Shown here: positions 52,411 to 61,561 of the stretch, one piece after another | Layout: every line of letters starts with the position of its first letter | How positions within the stretch are numbered: position 1 is the first letter of the stretch | NCBI RefSeq assembly: GCF_009740285.1 | Contig: NZ_CP046566.1 | Span: forward strand, 558,001 to 622,000 | Direction of reading: 5' to 3' | Length of the DNA stretch: 64,000 nt | Source: Phnomibacter ginsenosidimutans | GTDB lineage: Bacteria > Bacteroidota > Bacteroidia > Chitinophagales > Chitinophagaceae | Notes under the pieces: model-generated | What the model was told of the DNA's origin: nothing | What the model saw: only the letters and a program-made list of their open reading frames with translations | Database searches by the model: none | Program-made: the position numbers and the translations under genes

Positions 52411-53573
52411 ATGTGGTGGTGGTATGCAATCATTTTATTAGCCGTAGCGTATGCAGCATTGGTGCTGTGGTACAAGTCTGCGTGGCAGTCGTTGCCCTTG
52501 TATCCGCAAGTGCCGGCAGATTATCAACCCAACACTACAGTAACTGTGTTGGTGCCGGCCCGCAATGAAGCCGCCAATATTGCTGCCTGCCTCAAAAGCC
52601 TTGTGGCGCAACGTTTTCCTGCCAACTTTTTACAAATCATTGTACTTGATGATGCATCGGAAGATGATACTGCTGCCATTGCAACAACCTTTGCTCACCA
52701 GCATGCATTTGTGCAAGTGGTTTCGGTGCCGCCAGCTGCACAATCGCACAAAAAAGAGCCATCGAGTATGGCATTTCTAAAGCTACAGGCCAACTCATTG
52801 TATGCACCGATGCCGATTGTGCTGTGGGACCCAACTGGCTCATGACTTTGGTGCATGCTCACGAAACAAAAGGCTGGCAATTCATAGCAGCGCCGGTTCA
52901 ATACATTGCCAAACAGCAGCAGGTATTGCAGGTGTTTCAGGTACTCGATTTTTTAACCTTGCAGGGTATTACGGCAGCCAGCGTTAGTAAAAAGTTTCAT
53001 GCCATGTGCAATGGCGCCAATATTGCGTACAGTAAAAAAGCGTTTGAAGAAGTAAATGGTTTTGCAGGTATAGACGCATTGCCTACCGGCGATGATATGC
53101 TGTTGATGCATAAAATATGGCAACGCTATCCTGATGCTGTAGGCTGGCTCAAAAGCACGGATGCCATTGTGTACACGCAGCCTTGCCCTACGTGGAAAGC
53201 CTTTTTTCAGCAGCGCATCCGCTGGGCCAGTAAGGCTGCATACTATCAGGACAAACGCATCATTGCTGTGTTGCTGCTGGTGTATGTGCTGAATGTAAGC
53301 TTACTATTGGCTTTGATTGTTGGCCTGGTGGCGGCTATGCCCAAACTGTTGTTGGCCTTTGGCTTGGCACTGGTGCTTAAAACCATGGTGGAGTTTTTGT
53401 TTCTGGCACCGGTAGCGCAGTTTTTTCAGCAGCAGCAATGGCTCAACTGGTTTCATGTGTTGCAACTGCACCATATTGTGTACACTATCATTGCCGGCTG
53501 GCTGGGCCGCTTTGGCAGCTACCAATGGAAGGGGAGAAGAGTTGAGAAACCTTCAACCTTGGTACAGAAATGA
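52411..53573 (+). CDS. Membrane glycosyltransferase family 2, interrupted by a frameshift
   Basis: The protein (about 387 residues when joined) has an N-terminal membrane helix (WYAIILLAVAYAALVLWY) and a GT2/GT-A domain (VTVLVPARNEAANIAACLKSLVAQ, IIVLDDASEDDTAAIA). After QSHKK the frame shifts at six A (52750-52755). The continuous reading goes RAIEYGISKATGQLIVCTDADCAVGPNWL, with the DxD motif TDAD. The C-terminal part has FAGIDALPTGDDMLLMHKI, QQRIRWASKAAYY and three more helices. It is likely a processive or lipid-linked sugar transferase at the inner membrane; substrate unknown. The protein ends in a repeat-like tail. Confidence 0.87.
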
Positions 53574-53653
53574 GATGACAGATGACAGATGTTGGATGTT
53601 AGTGGAGCGGCTAAGTAGGGGAAAACATGCACTTACAACCTCGTCACCATGTT

Positions 53654-53690
53654 AACCTTCCAACCTTCCAACTTTCCAACTTTCCAACCC
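53654..53690. repeat. CTTTCCAAC-type tandem repeat
   Basis: Four to five near-perfect copies of CCTTCCAA/CTTTCCAA follow each other. They are the reverse-complement form of the GTTGGAAAG block at 5027-5066. Confidence 0.6.
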
Positions 53691-53697
53691 ATCACCC

Positions 53698-54174
53698 TCA
53701 CCCCTCAGTAGTAGCCACCTGAATATTCCGGTTCAGGCTTTCTTCCAGGCTGATGAGTGTTTCAGTACGTTCGATGCCTTTGATTTTTTGCATTTGATCG
53801 TGCAGTACAAAGCGCAGCTGGTTGATGTCTTTGCAGGCTATTTCTACAAACATGCTGTAGTTGCCGGTGGTGTAGTTGAGGCGTACCACTTCCGGAATTT
53901 TCATCAGGTCTTTGGCTACGGAATCGTACAGCGAACTTTTTTCCAGATAAATACCAATGAAGGCAATGACGGTGTAGCCCAGCTTGTGGGTGTCCACTGC
54001 CAGGCGGGTGCCTTTTACAATGCCCATTTCCTGCAACTTTTTGATGCGGACATGGATGGTGCCACCACTTACAAATAGTTTCTTACCGAGGTCGGCATAA
54101 GAAATTTCAGCGTCTTCCATCATGTGCTGAATGATCTGGTAGTCGAGTTTGTCGAGATTCAGTTTTCCGGCCAT
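53698..54174 (-). CDS. Lrp/AsnC-family transcriptional regulator
   Basis: The 158-residue protein has the AsnC helix-turn-helix (LDKLDYQIIQHMMEDAEISYADLGKKLFVSGGTIHVRIKKLQEMGIVKG) and a RAM ligand-binding domain (VIAFIGIYLEKSSLYDSVAKDLMKIPEVVRLNYTTGNYSMFVEIACKDINQL). It is of the single-copy Bacteroidota type. Lrp proteins sense amino acids and bend DNA. It is separated by 236 nt from the structured RNA pair, on the opposite strand. Confidence 0.95.
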   Translation of the reverse strand: MAGKLNLDKLDYQIIQHMMEDAEISYADLGKKLFVSGGTIHVRIKKLQEMGIVKGTRLAVDTHKLGYTVIAFIGIYLEKSSLYDSVAKDLMKIPEVVRLNYTTGNYSMFVEIACKDINQLRFVLHDQMQKIKGIERTETLISLEESLNRNIQVATTEG

Positions 54175-54410
54175 TTTTCAAAAATTGATTCGAAAATTTC
54201 TACAAGTAAAAATCAAACTATAAAAAATTTCAAAAGTTTGGTTTTAAAGCTTGAAAAATTTGGAATGAAAAGCTTGATTCGTTTAATATTGCACTGTAAT
54301 TGAAAGAAAGCCAATTGCCTTCGGCATAAAAGTAAGGTTTGCAATTCAATCAACAATAGTTCTTTCTTTTTCGAAATAATCTAACGCAGACGATTTCGGA
54401 AAGACCATCT

Positions 54411-54609
54411 TGTAGGATGATGAAATTTTTGGCAGACATGCCCTCTTGTCTCGGGGGTGGGGAGTCCAGAAAAAACACTGCATAGAGCCGTGCCGGTTTT
54501 GTCGTTGGCAGGTCAACGTCAATTGCAACACCGGACCCGACCAGGGTTGACCACTTTTCTTTGTGCTGTTGCTAACTGCCCCGTGGAGGTTCGAATCCTT
54601 CTCCTACAG
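54411..54609 (+). ncRNA. tRNA-like structured RNA, copy 1
   Basis: Ends pair as a 7-bp acceptor-like stem (TGTAGGA at 54411 with TCCTACA at 54602-54608). Near the 3' end is a clean T arm: GGAGG, TTCGAAT, CCTTC. The 5' part resembles a leucine-type tRNA: TG, then ATG...CAT around a GGCAGA D-loop, then CCCTC TTGTCTC GGGGG, which could be an anticodon arm. The would-be anticodon is GTC with T at position 37, so it is not a normal leucine tRNA. About 115 nt of structured sequence replace the variable arm. A second reading is a pseudoknot, AGACA with TGTCT and CCCTC with GGGGG. Function unknown. Confidence 0.6.
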
Positions 54610-54627
54610 CGGAATTTTTGGTTTATT

Positions 54628-54678
54628 GTTTTTGGTTTGTGGTTGTCCGTTTTCAACTGCAAACAAATAACCAAAAAC
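54628..54678. repeat. Inverted repeat between the two tRNA-like RNAs
   Basis: GTTTTTGGTT (54628-54637) and AACCAAAAAC (54669-54678) are exact complements around a 31-nt loop. It may separate or process the two RNA copies. Confidence 0.5.
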
Positions 54679-54696
54679 TACAAATAGTTCTTCTAT

Positions 54697-54891
54697 TGTG
54701 GGGTGATGAAACTTTTGGCAGACATGCCCTCTTGTCTCGGGGGTGAAGAGCAAAGGATAAACACTGTATAACGCCGATCCTGTCTGCAGCAGGACCGACT
54801 GGGGTTGACCACCAGCAGGTTTGGGATCGCATCCCAATCACGATGTACAGCCGCTAACTTCTTCGTGGAGGTTCGACTCCTCCCCCTACAG
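54697..54891 (+). ncRNA. tRNA-like structured RNA, copy 2
   Basis: Same layout as copy 1. The acceptor-like stem is TGTGGGG with CCCTACA, so base changes relative to copy 1 keep pairing (A-T/G-U and A-T/G-C swaps). The T arm is GGAGG, TTCGACT, CCTCC. The stretch GGCAGACATGCCCTCTTGTC and the following CTCGGGGGTG are identical in both copies. The internal region shares AAACACTG, GCCG and GGGTTGACCAC while its hairpins differ in sequence (GGGATCGCATCCC here). The constancy of the frame with changed hairpins argues for a real RNA. No CCA is encoded. A terminator follows 5 nt later. Confidence 0.6.
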
Positions 54892-54895
54892 CTTC

Positions 54896-54932
54896 AGCCT
54901 GATCATGCATTCTGTATGGTCAGGCTTTTTTT
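54896..54932 (+). terminator. Rho-independent terminator after the tRNA-like RNAs
   Basis: AGCCTGATCAT and ATGGTCAGGCT form an 11-bp stem with one G-U pair and a 9-nt loop, followed by TTTTTTT. It ends the transcription unit of the two RNAs. Confidence 0.9.
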
Positions 54933-55048
54933 ATGTACCCTGCTTATCCCCAATTTGGCTTTAGCATGTCCACAGGCCTCATTTCCATTCGTTTGCAACG
55001 ACGGTTGTAGGTAGATTTGCACATTGGCCAAGCGCCATACTTGCAGCT

Positions 55049-55939
55049 ATGATACCTGAGCAGTTAGACTTATTTGGCGGACCGCCCCGACCTCCCAAAC
55101 GCATTCGGGAAGAAGAACCCGATACCAGCCCTGCCATACCGGAGCAAGAGCCCCTGCCCGACACCGATGATTCGCTGATGGCCACTACGCCCATACCCGA
55201 ACCGGAAGCCATGCCAATGGAACCGGTTGCAGTTGAATTGCCGGAGGTGGCGCAGGAGGAAGAACCCATGCCCGATTGGATAGTGGAAGAAGAGGTGGCT
55301 CCAATAACCGATTCGTGGGAGGAAATAGTGGAGGAAGAACCACCCGCTGAAGTGGATGAAACAACTACTACGGAAGCACCAATTGCTGAACCAGCAGTAA
55401 CCACACCTGTATCGGAAGTGATTGCCTGGATAGCACCGGAACCCATCCGCCATAGTGCAGCAACAGATGAGCCGGTTGAAGAAAAGACTACAACAACGCT
55501 GATAGAACCTGTGTCGGATATTGTGGTAGAATTTCCTGCAGGTAAAAAGAACAATGTAGCTGCCGCCGGTAATGCAGAAGTGGGGACGCCGGCACAAATG
55601 AATGTACCACCCGATGAAGAACTGTTTAAAAGACAGTACTACAGCATGCGGGAAACGGCAGCCATGTTCGATATCTCGCATTCTATGCTGCGCTATTGGG
55701 AAAATGAATTTGATGTGTTGCAACCCCGCAAAAACCGCAAAGGCGATCGCTATTTCCGCCCAGTAGATGTGAAGCATCTCCAACTCATTTATCACTTGCT
55801 GAAAGTGCGTCGCTTCACCATTGAAGGTGCCCGTGAATATTTGCGTAACCATAACAAAGCGCTGGATACATTTGAGTTGATTAAAAAGCTCGAAAAGCTG
55901 AAATCATTTTTATTAGAACTGAAAGCCAACGTATCATGA
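55049..55939 (+). CDS. MerR-family regulator with long acidic N-terminal extension
   Basis: The last ~105 of 296 residues are a MerR DNA-binding domain (YYSMRETAAMFDISHSMLRYWENEFDVLQPRKNRKGDRYFRPVDVKHLQLIYHLLKVRRFTIEGAREYL) with a short coiled coil (LIKKLEKLKSFLLELKA). The first ~190 residues are rich in Glu, Pro, Thr and Ala with no predicted fold, starting MIPEQLDLFGGPPRPPKR. Most MerR proteins lack such an extension. It shares the direction of the tRNA-like RNAs but is separated by their terminator. It overlaps the next gene by 4 nt (ATGA). Confidence 0.9.
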   Translation: MIPEQLDLFGGPPRPPKRIREEEPDTSPAIPEQEPLPDTDDSLMATTPIPEPEAMPMEPVAVELPEVAQEEEPMPDWIVEEEVAPITDSWEEIVEEEPPAEVDETTTTEAPIAEPAVTTPVSEVIAWIAPEPIRHSAATDEPVEEKTTTTLIEPVSDIVVEFPAGKKNNVAAAGNAEVGTPAQMNVPPDEELFKRQYYSMRETAAMFDISHSMLRYWENEFDVLQPRKNRKGDRYFRPVDVKHLQLIYHLLKVRRFTIEGAREYLRNHNKALDTFELIKKLEKLKSFLLELKANVS

Positions 55940-56466
55940 CCCACTCACCGCTTCGCAAATGGATGTTTTTTGCCCTGTTTTTGGTAGTAACGCAACAGGT
56001 ATTTGCGCAGCAAAAACTGTATGAGGTGTTGCCCGATGCCGAAGAGAAAAAACTCTTTCGGGGCATCGTAACCTTACAGGATATTAAAGGCGATAGCAGT
56101 TTTACGTGGTACAAGCAAAACCTGCAGTATTACAGAAATAATGCTGCTCTGGTAGATGCTTTCAAGCAAAAGAAAGGGCAGTTTCAGTTGGTGATTTTTG
56201 CCGGCACCTGGTGTCACGATTCACAACAAATTATTCCGAAATATTTCTCTTGCCTCGAAGCGGCAGGCATACCTGATTCTGCATTCACTATTGTAGCCGC
56301 CGACCGCAATAAAACAACGGTGGGCAACTTGCATCAGTTGTTTGGCATTACGCTGGTACCTACCGTGATTGTGATGAAAGAAGGCAAAGAAGTTGGCCGC
56401 ATTACCGAGTACGGAAAAACGGGCTTGCCCGATGCAGAGCTGGCCACTATTATAGCTGCGTTGTAA
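55936..56466 (+). CDS. Exported thioredoxin-fold protein lacking the second active Cys
   Basis: The 176-residue product has a signal peptide (WMFFALFLVVTQQVFAQ) and a thioredoxin fold: LVIFAGTWCHDSQQIIPKYF, the usual cis-Pro region VPTVIVMKEGKEVG. Where thioredoxins have CxxC this one has WCHDS, so only one Cys can react. It might bind partners or act as a single-Cys peroxidase-like protein; this is not shown. The start overlaps the MerR stop, so the two are probably coupled. Confidence 0.85.
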   Translation: MTHSPLRKWMFFALFLVVTQQVFAQQKLYEVLPDAEEKKLFRGIVTLQDIKGDSSFTWYKQNLQYYRNNAALVDAFKQKKGQFQLVIFAGTWCHDSQQIIPKYFSCLEAAGIPDSAFTIVAADRNKTTVGNLHQLFGITLVPTVIVMKEGKEVGRITEYGKTGLPDAELATIIAAL

Positions 56467-56477
56467 TCACTGGTTTT

Positions 56478-57561
56478 TTATCGCGGCTTTCTTACATCAG
56501 ACTCCCCCGCCAATTCCAAATGATGGGTTTGCAATAAGCTGATGAGTTGCAGGTTGATTTGTTCTCTCAGTTTGAAAAAGTCTTTTATGGCAACCGCCAT
56601 GTCCACAAAGTATTCGATGTGAATGATGTGTGCCGGACCGCCGGTATCACTCAGGTATACATTGCTGTCCAGTATGTCGGGCCGGCTCAACAGTTTTTCT
56701 ACGGCAGCAATATAGCCGGCGATATGTGCTGGTTCTGCATTTAAATGCAGCTCCATTTTGTTGAACACATTGCGCTGCGACCGCAACGTGTGGTTGTCTA
56801 GAATTGAGTCAACCATTTTTTTATTGGGAACCGTTACAAATGTTTTTTCAGTAGTACGAATGCGGGTGCTACGTAAACCAATTTTTTCTACAGATCCTGT
56901 TACCGATTCTACTTTTACCATATCGCCAATGGTGAAAGGCTTGTCGAAGAAAATCACAAAAGATGCAATGAGGTTTTCCAAACTTTCACGAAACGCCAAT
57001 GCCAGTGCCGCACCCACAATGCTGAGGCCGGTTAGGTACATTGCTCAGGTTGAAACCAAAAGAAAATTTGAGGATCATCAGCACACCCAAAATCCAAACG
57101 AGCACTTTCAAAAAGTCGCGGAAAAACATCACCAGCTGATCATCAGTTCTGTCTGCAGTAAGGGCAGCTTTTTGCTGCAGCAAATGCGATACATAAATAA
57201 TCATGCGGTTGCACAGCCACACAAAACTGCCAATAAGAACGCCACGACCAATGGCTTCAATGATGTCGTGGAAAGCCGCTTTGTAAATCGTAAACTTCAA
57301 GAGCTCTGGCATGGTGAGCCTGTGCATGGCAATGATGAATGCCAATACCAAAATGAATAAATCTAACGGCGCCAGTACCAAATCGTGAAAGCGTTTGCGG
57401 TCGAAGGGGCGGTTTTTGTTGGTAATCATTTTGGCAATGAGCCAGGCCGCACCTTTCGATAACAATCTCCTGAAAATAGCTACGCCCAATATGATACCTG
57501 CAGAGATGAGATAACTCCGCAGACTATTGTCCAATATCATCTGATTCAACACTTCATTCAT
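56478..57561 (-). CDS. Small-conductance mechanosensitive channel (MscS family), interrupted by a frameshift
   Basis: The protein (about 361 residues when joined) has N-terminal membrane helices (LRSYLISAGIILGVAIF, LVLAPLDLFILVLAFIIAM, VLIGSFVWLCNRMIIYV). The pore helix is LTGLSIVGAALALAFRESLENLIASFVIFFDKPFTIGD, followed by the beta domain VKVESVTGSVEKIGLRSTRIRTTEKTFVTVPNKKMVDS. Near 57035 an extra base splits NLSNV from LTGLSIVG. MscS channels release osmolytes during osmotic downshock. ATG 57561 (MNEVLNQMILD) is chosen. Confidence 0.88.
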
Positions 57562-57566
57562 AGCAA

Positions 57567-58421
57567 TTATTCTAAGGCTTGTGTGAGTGCATACGCATAC
57601 AATTGATTGTTGCGCAGCACATATACTTTGTTTTGGTAAAAGCGAATTTTTTGGGCATCCCACCAGCCTGCGGGCAATTCCCATTTTTTTGTATCGATGC
57701 CGTTGCTACTCAGCCAGGTTACCACATCTTCGTTGGTGGCCAGTAAGCCGCGGCCAAAGCCCTGCAGGTTTTTCCAACCCTTGTATGGCAGGCTTTTTTG
57801 TACCGCACCAAAATAATCACAAATCAGTAGTCCGTTATCGGCATCGTACGCATACAGGTTTCTATTGAAATCGGTCAATGTCTGCGGATGCGGTGGCATA
57901 TCGTACAGTACCCGCATGTCTGGCGACTCCAGCAAAACCTTTCCTTCTTCGTTTATCTTTTTGATTTGTGCACTCAGGTCGTCGTATACCCAAATATTAT
58001 TGTCGTAGCTCTGTGCCACCGCATTGCATTGCAGCAGGCCAATGTTGCGTAAATCTATGCTCGTTTTCACTTGTAAAAAACGATCGAGCAATAGCAGGGT
58101 GCCAAAATCTTTGTACCACAATATAATACGCAGCGGGTTCGATACATCGATACTGTGCAGTGTACCCACGGTTCTTACTTCGTTGAACGTGCCAACAGAA
58201 TCGTAGCGGTTGTTGAGCTTTTTGATGCGTTGTTGATCATCTACCAAATACAGGTTGCCCAAATTGTCTACTTCCACATTTGTCCATTTGCCGGCAAAGG
58301 TTTTTTCCAACTGCACTTGTAGTTTGGCAATGCCGTTAGCGGCATCTGGTATGGGTGCCACTTGCGTGAAGGATACCTTGCTTAAGCAACAGATAAATAT
58401 GATAAAAAAGAAACGCATCAA
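57567..58421 (-). CDS. Exported beta-propeller-like protein of unknown function
   Basis: The 284-residue product has a signal peptide (MRFFFIIFICCLSKVSFTQ). Repeated strands of a propeller follow: WTNVEVDNLGNLYLVDDQQRIKKLNNRYDSVG, LHSIDVSNPLRIILWYKDFGTLLLLDRFLQ, NIWVYDDLSAQIKKINEEGK, NLYAYDADNGLLICDYFG. It is 5 nt upstream of the MscS gene on the same strand. Its start overlaps the lpxH stop by a few bases, so lpxH, this gene and mscS may form one unit. Ligand unknown. Confidence 0.72.
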   Translation of the reverse strand: MMRFFFIIFICCLSKVSFTQVAPIPDAANGIAKLQVQLEKTFAGKWTNVEVDNLGNLYLVDDQQRIKKLNNRYDSVGTFNEVRTVGTLHSIDVSNPLRIILWYKDFGTLLLLDRFLQVKTSIDLRNIGLLQCNAVAQSYDNNIWVYDDLSAQIKKINEEGKVLLESPDMRVLYDMPPHPQTLTDFNRNLYAYDADNGLLICDYFGAVQKSLPYKGWKNLQGFGRGLLATNEDVVTWLSSNGIDTKKWELPAGWWDAQKIRFYQNKVYVLRNNQLYAYALTQALE

Positions 58422-59176
58422 CCTTCGTATTTGTGCAACTGCATTTGCTCGCCATCAAAAACAGCGTAGGTAAAATGAATAATCCAATCGCCGAGGTTTA
58501 CATACCAGCTGTTATTGGGCAATGCATGTATACCTGGCACATGCCTGTGTCCGTAAACGAAATAATCAGCATGTTGTTGTTGCAACACTTCGCGGCTATG
58601 AATCATCAGCCATTCTTTATCGGGTCCCCAAAATTCTTTTTCATGGTCGGCCACGGCTTCGCGGCTTTTGCGACTGAAAAAATTGGCGAGGCCCATGCCA
58701 ATGACAGGTGGTAGCATGCCGAAAGCCCATTGGCACAAGGGGTTGCGGAATATCTTTTTCAACAACTTGTAGCCATGGTCGCCGGGGCCAAGGCCATCGC
58801 CATGGGCGATGTACAATTGCTTACCCGAAAACTCAAACCATTTTGGCCCAAAGTACACGGGGATGTTTAACTCTTCCTGAAAGTAGGTTTTCATCCACAT
58901 GTCGTGGTTGCCAACAAAAAAATGGATGGCAATGCCTTTGTCGGTCAGGTCGGCGAGTTTGCCCAAGAGCCGTACATAACCTTTGGGAACAACGTATTTG
59001 TATTCGTACCAAAAATCAAACAGGTCACCAACAATAAAAATGACGGCAGCTTCGTGTTCAATCTCGTTGAGAAACCGAATGAGTTTGTTTTCCCGCTGGC
59101 GGCTGGCAGCAGCATTGGGGGCGCCCAAATGAAAATCAGAAAGAAAGAAAACCTTTTTGCCGGCGGGTAATTGCAT
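58418..59176 (-). CDS. lpxH: UDP-2,3-diacylglucosamine diphosphatase LpxH
   Basis: The 252-residue calcineurin-type phosphoesterase has all metal-binding motifs: SDFHLGA, VGDLFDFWYEYKYV, VGNHDMWM, AHGDGLGPGD and YGHRHVP. LpxH removes UMP from UDP-2,3-diacylglucosamine in lipid A synthesis at the inner face of the inner membrane. Length and the WYVNLGDWI end fit the Bacteroidota form. ATG 59176 is the only good start. Confidence 0.95.
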   Translation of the reverse strand: MQLPAGKKVFFLSDFHLGAPNAAASRQRENKLIRFLNEIEHEAAVIFIVGDLFDFWYEYKYVVPKGYVRLLGKLADLTDKGIAIHFFVGNHDMWMKTYFQEELNIPVYFGPKWFEFSGKQLYIAHGDGLGPGDHGYKLLKKIFRNPLCQWAFGMLPPVIGMGLANFFSRKSREAVADHEKEFWGPDKEWLMIHSREVLQQQHADYFVYGHRHVPGIHALPNNSWYVNLGDWIIHFTYAVFDGEQMQLHKYEG

Positions 59177-59309
59177 GGCACAAATGTAGGCGGATGCCAG
59201 TAATTGGCATCCAGCGGCAGGGCTTTAAATGCAGTAAAGCGTTTTGTTTTGGCTACGCAAAACAGTACTTTCCTGCCTGATTTATTTCTATACGTTTTAA
59301 TTCCGCCCT

Positions 59310-61056
59310 ATGAAATGGCCACTCCTCATTACCGGAACCGTCATTAGCATCTTTGTCGCATTCCTGTTGTCAACATTCGGCTATCAAACGCAGCCGGCTT
59401 TTGTGTCTTATCAGGCATACCTGCAAAATAAAACAGCCATAGGCTGTGCCTCATCAGGAGATGCAAGCTTTGATTGGCGGGTGGATGAACCACAAATTCC
59501 ATTGCTGCAAGGCTGGGGAAGTTTCCGTTGGCATGTGACAGCCGCCAATGATTCTGCGCAGGTGTATTTTAATCAGGGCATCAACATGTATTATAGTTTT
59601 CACATGATTGAAGCCAAAGCTTCGTTTGCCAAAGCCGCCCGGTTCGATCCGGATTGTGCCATGGCGTATTGGGGACTGGCGATGGCGTACGGAGTAAACT
59701 ATAACTATGCAATGCTGCAAAATGCACCGGAAGCCATGGAAGCCATGCGCAAAGCCAAGGCTACTGTAAACAATGAATCTGGATTAGAGCAGGCACTTGT
59801 AGCTACGCTTACTGCCCGCTACAATGCAGATACAGCGGTGAGCAGAAGTCAGCAGAACGCTGATTACGAAAAAGCCATCAGGCGGGTGTTGGATAAATAT
59901 CCTGATGACGCTAATGTACTTGCTTTGTACGCCGATGCATTGATGGTACAGCACCCATGGGATATGTACGACATCAATGGAAGCCCCAAGCCATGGACAC
60001 CTTCCATTGTAACGGTGCTTGAGCAGGGGTTAGCTAAACATCCTCATCATCCAAGCCTCAATCATTTGTACATACATGCGATGGAAGGTGGCGTAAAAGC
60101 TACCGATGCTTTGCCCAGTGCCTGGCGCCTTAGCACTATGATGCCGATGGTGAGCCATATGGTGCACATGCCTTCGCATATTTTCATTCGTACAGGCTAT
60201 TACAAAGAAGGCATGCTGGTAAATGATTCTTCCATCAATGGATTCAATGAATACTATGCACAGTTTCCCGAGGTGGAGGGCGATGCTTATTTATACCTCA
60301 TACACAATTTGCACATGAAAGCAGCATGCACCATGTATAGGGGCAATGCGCAAGATGCAGCTTGCTGCGGCCAAGGAATTGCAGGATGCAGTGCCTGGTA
60401 AGTATATGGAAATGGGTGCTGGCATGGGTAATTACATGCAGTATGCCTACAGTACTTCTATCATGGCACAAGTGCGTTTTGGGCAGTGGGATAGCTTGCT
60501 GGCTGCACCACGCATCCATCCGCAATTGAAGTATGCCTGGGCTATACAAAGTTTTGGCAAAGGCATGGCATGGCTGAAAAAAGGCAACACAACAAATGCA
60601 ACAGCTATGCTTAAGGATCTGAAAAGTTTGAGTAGCGATGCATCGTTGCAGGAGCAGTTTGAAACCATTAACCCTGCTATTAAAGCTTTGGGTATTATGA
60701 CTGCAATACTGGAAGGCAGCATAGCCTGGCAAAACCAGCAGCTGGATAAGGCGATTGCCTTGTATGAAGAAGCAGTGAAACGGGAAGACGGCTTGATGTA
60801 TCAGGAACCCAGAGATTGGCTGTTGCCTGGCAGGCATTATTTGGGGGCTGCATTGTTAGCGAAGCGGCAGTTTTCCCGTGCTGCATTGGTTTATCAACAA
60901 GAACTTATCATCAATCCGAAAAACGTTTGGAGCCTGTATGGATTGTACAAAGCACAATCTTCCTTGGGTAAAGCGAAGGAAGCTGCACAAACAAAACTGC
61001 AATTGCAGCAAGCCGCCAAAGACGCAGATGTACAGCTACAAAGTTCTGTCATGTAG
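59310..61056 (+). CDS. Tetratricopeptide-repeat protein, interrupted by a frameshift
   Basis: The protein (about 581 residues when joined) has an N-terminal signal-anchor helix (WPLLITGTVISIFVAFLLSTF) and then TPR motifs: AQVYFNQGINMYYSFHMIEAKASFAKAARFDPDCAMAYWGLAMAYGVNYN and DYEKAIRRVLDKYPDDANVLALYADAL. The C-terminal part is also TPR-like (AWQNQQLDKAIALYEEAVKRE). At 60340-60343 four G break the frame; three G give YRAMRKMQLAAAKELQDA. HPHHPSLNHLYIHAME and MPSHIFIRTGYY recur in this TPR family. It is probably periplasmic. Function unknown. Confidence 0.82.
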
Positions 61057-61073
61057 TAGCCGTGTGATGATGA

Positions 61074-61511
61074 TTATCGATGTTTCTCCTGCTGGTATTG
61101 CAGCACATCGCCTGAAGGAATGAAGGGTTTGCCTTCAATAGAACGGGCATACCAATATACCCATGCATGCGTGGTTTGTCCGCCATCACGGTATACCGTT
61201 ACTACATCTCTGCGATAGAGCGGGCCGCCACCGTCTTCATTATCATAAATGCCTTCGTAATCGTCGAGTTGTGCCATAGCCCAATCGAGTTCGTCTGCAT
61301 TCTTGATGCGGTACAGTTCGCCAATGATATAGGCTTCATCATGTGTTGGCAATGCAGCGGGGTATTCGCCTAAATCGTAGAGTCTGCCTTTGATGCGACC
61401 CGTAGCCAACAATTCAAAATAGCGGCTCATTAATTCGTACACCGGGCTATTAAAACCTTTGCGCAGCGAACCATATACAAACAACTGAATTCCGGCTTCT
61501 GGCGTACTCAT
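61074..61511 (-). CDS. Gamma-glutamylcyclotransferase-like (AIG2/GGCT fold) protein
   Basis: The 145-residue protein has the GGCT signature near its start (QLFVYGSLRKGFNSPVYELM), which forms the substrate loop. GRLYDLGEYPAALPTHDEAYIIGELYRIKN and LDDYEGIYD follow, where the Glu is the general base. Family members cyclise gamma-glutamyl peptides or act on modified amines. It is an isolated gene with 17 nt between it and the convergent TPR gene. Confidence 0.88.
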   Translation of the reverse strand: MSTPEAGIQLFVYGSLRKGFNSPVYELMSRYFELLATGRIKGRLYDLGEYPAALPTHDEAYIIGELYRIKNADELDWAMAQLDDYEGIYDNEDGGGPLYRRDVVTVYRDGGQTTHAWVYWYARSIEGKPFIPSGDVLQYQQEKHR

Positions 61512-61561
61512 ACATTCATTACTTAGTGTGGGCTAAAGGTCACGAAGTACAGGCATATTAC

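Noticed and set aside
54411-54609. tmRNA (ssrA)
   Set aside because: The tRNA-like ends fit, but the length (about 195 nt) is too short, the 5' end lacks the usual tmRNA sequence, and no tag reading frame ending in Ala-Ala is seen; two copies would also be unusual.
54411-54891. Ordinary leucine or aspartate tRNA with a group I intron
   Set aside because: No group I core motifs were seen and the insert of about 115 nt is too small; the possible anticodon loop is abnormal at position 37.
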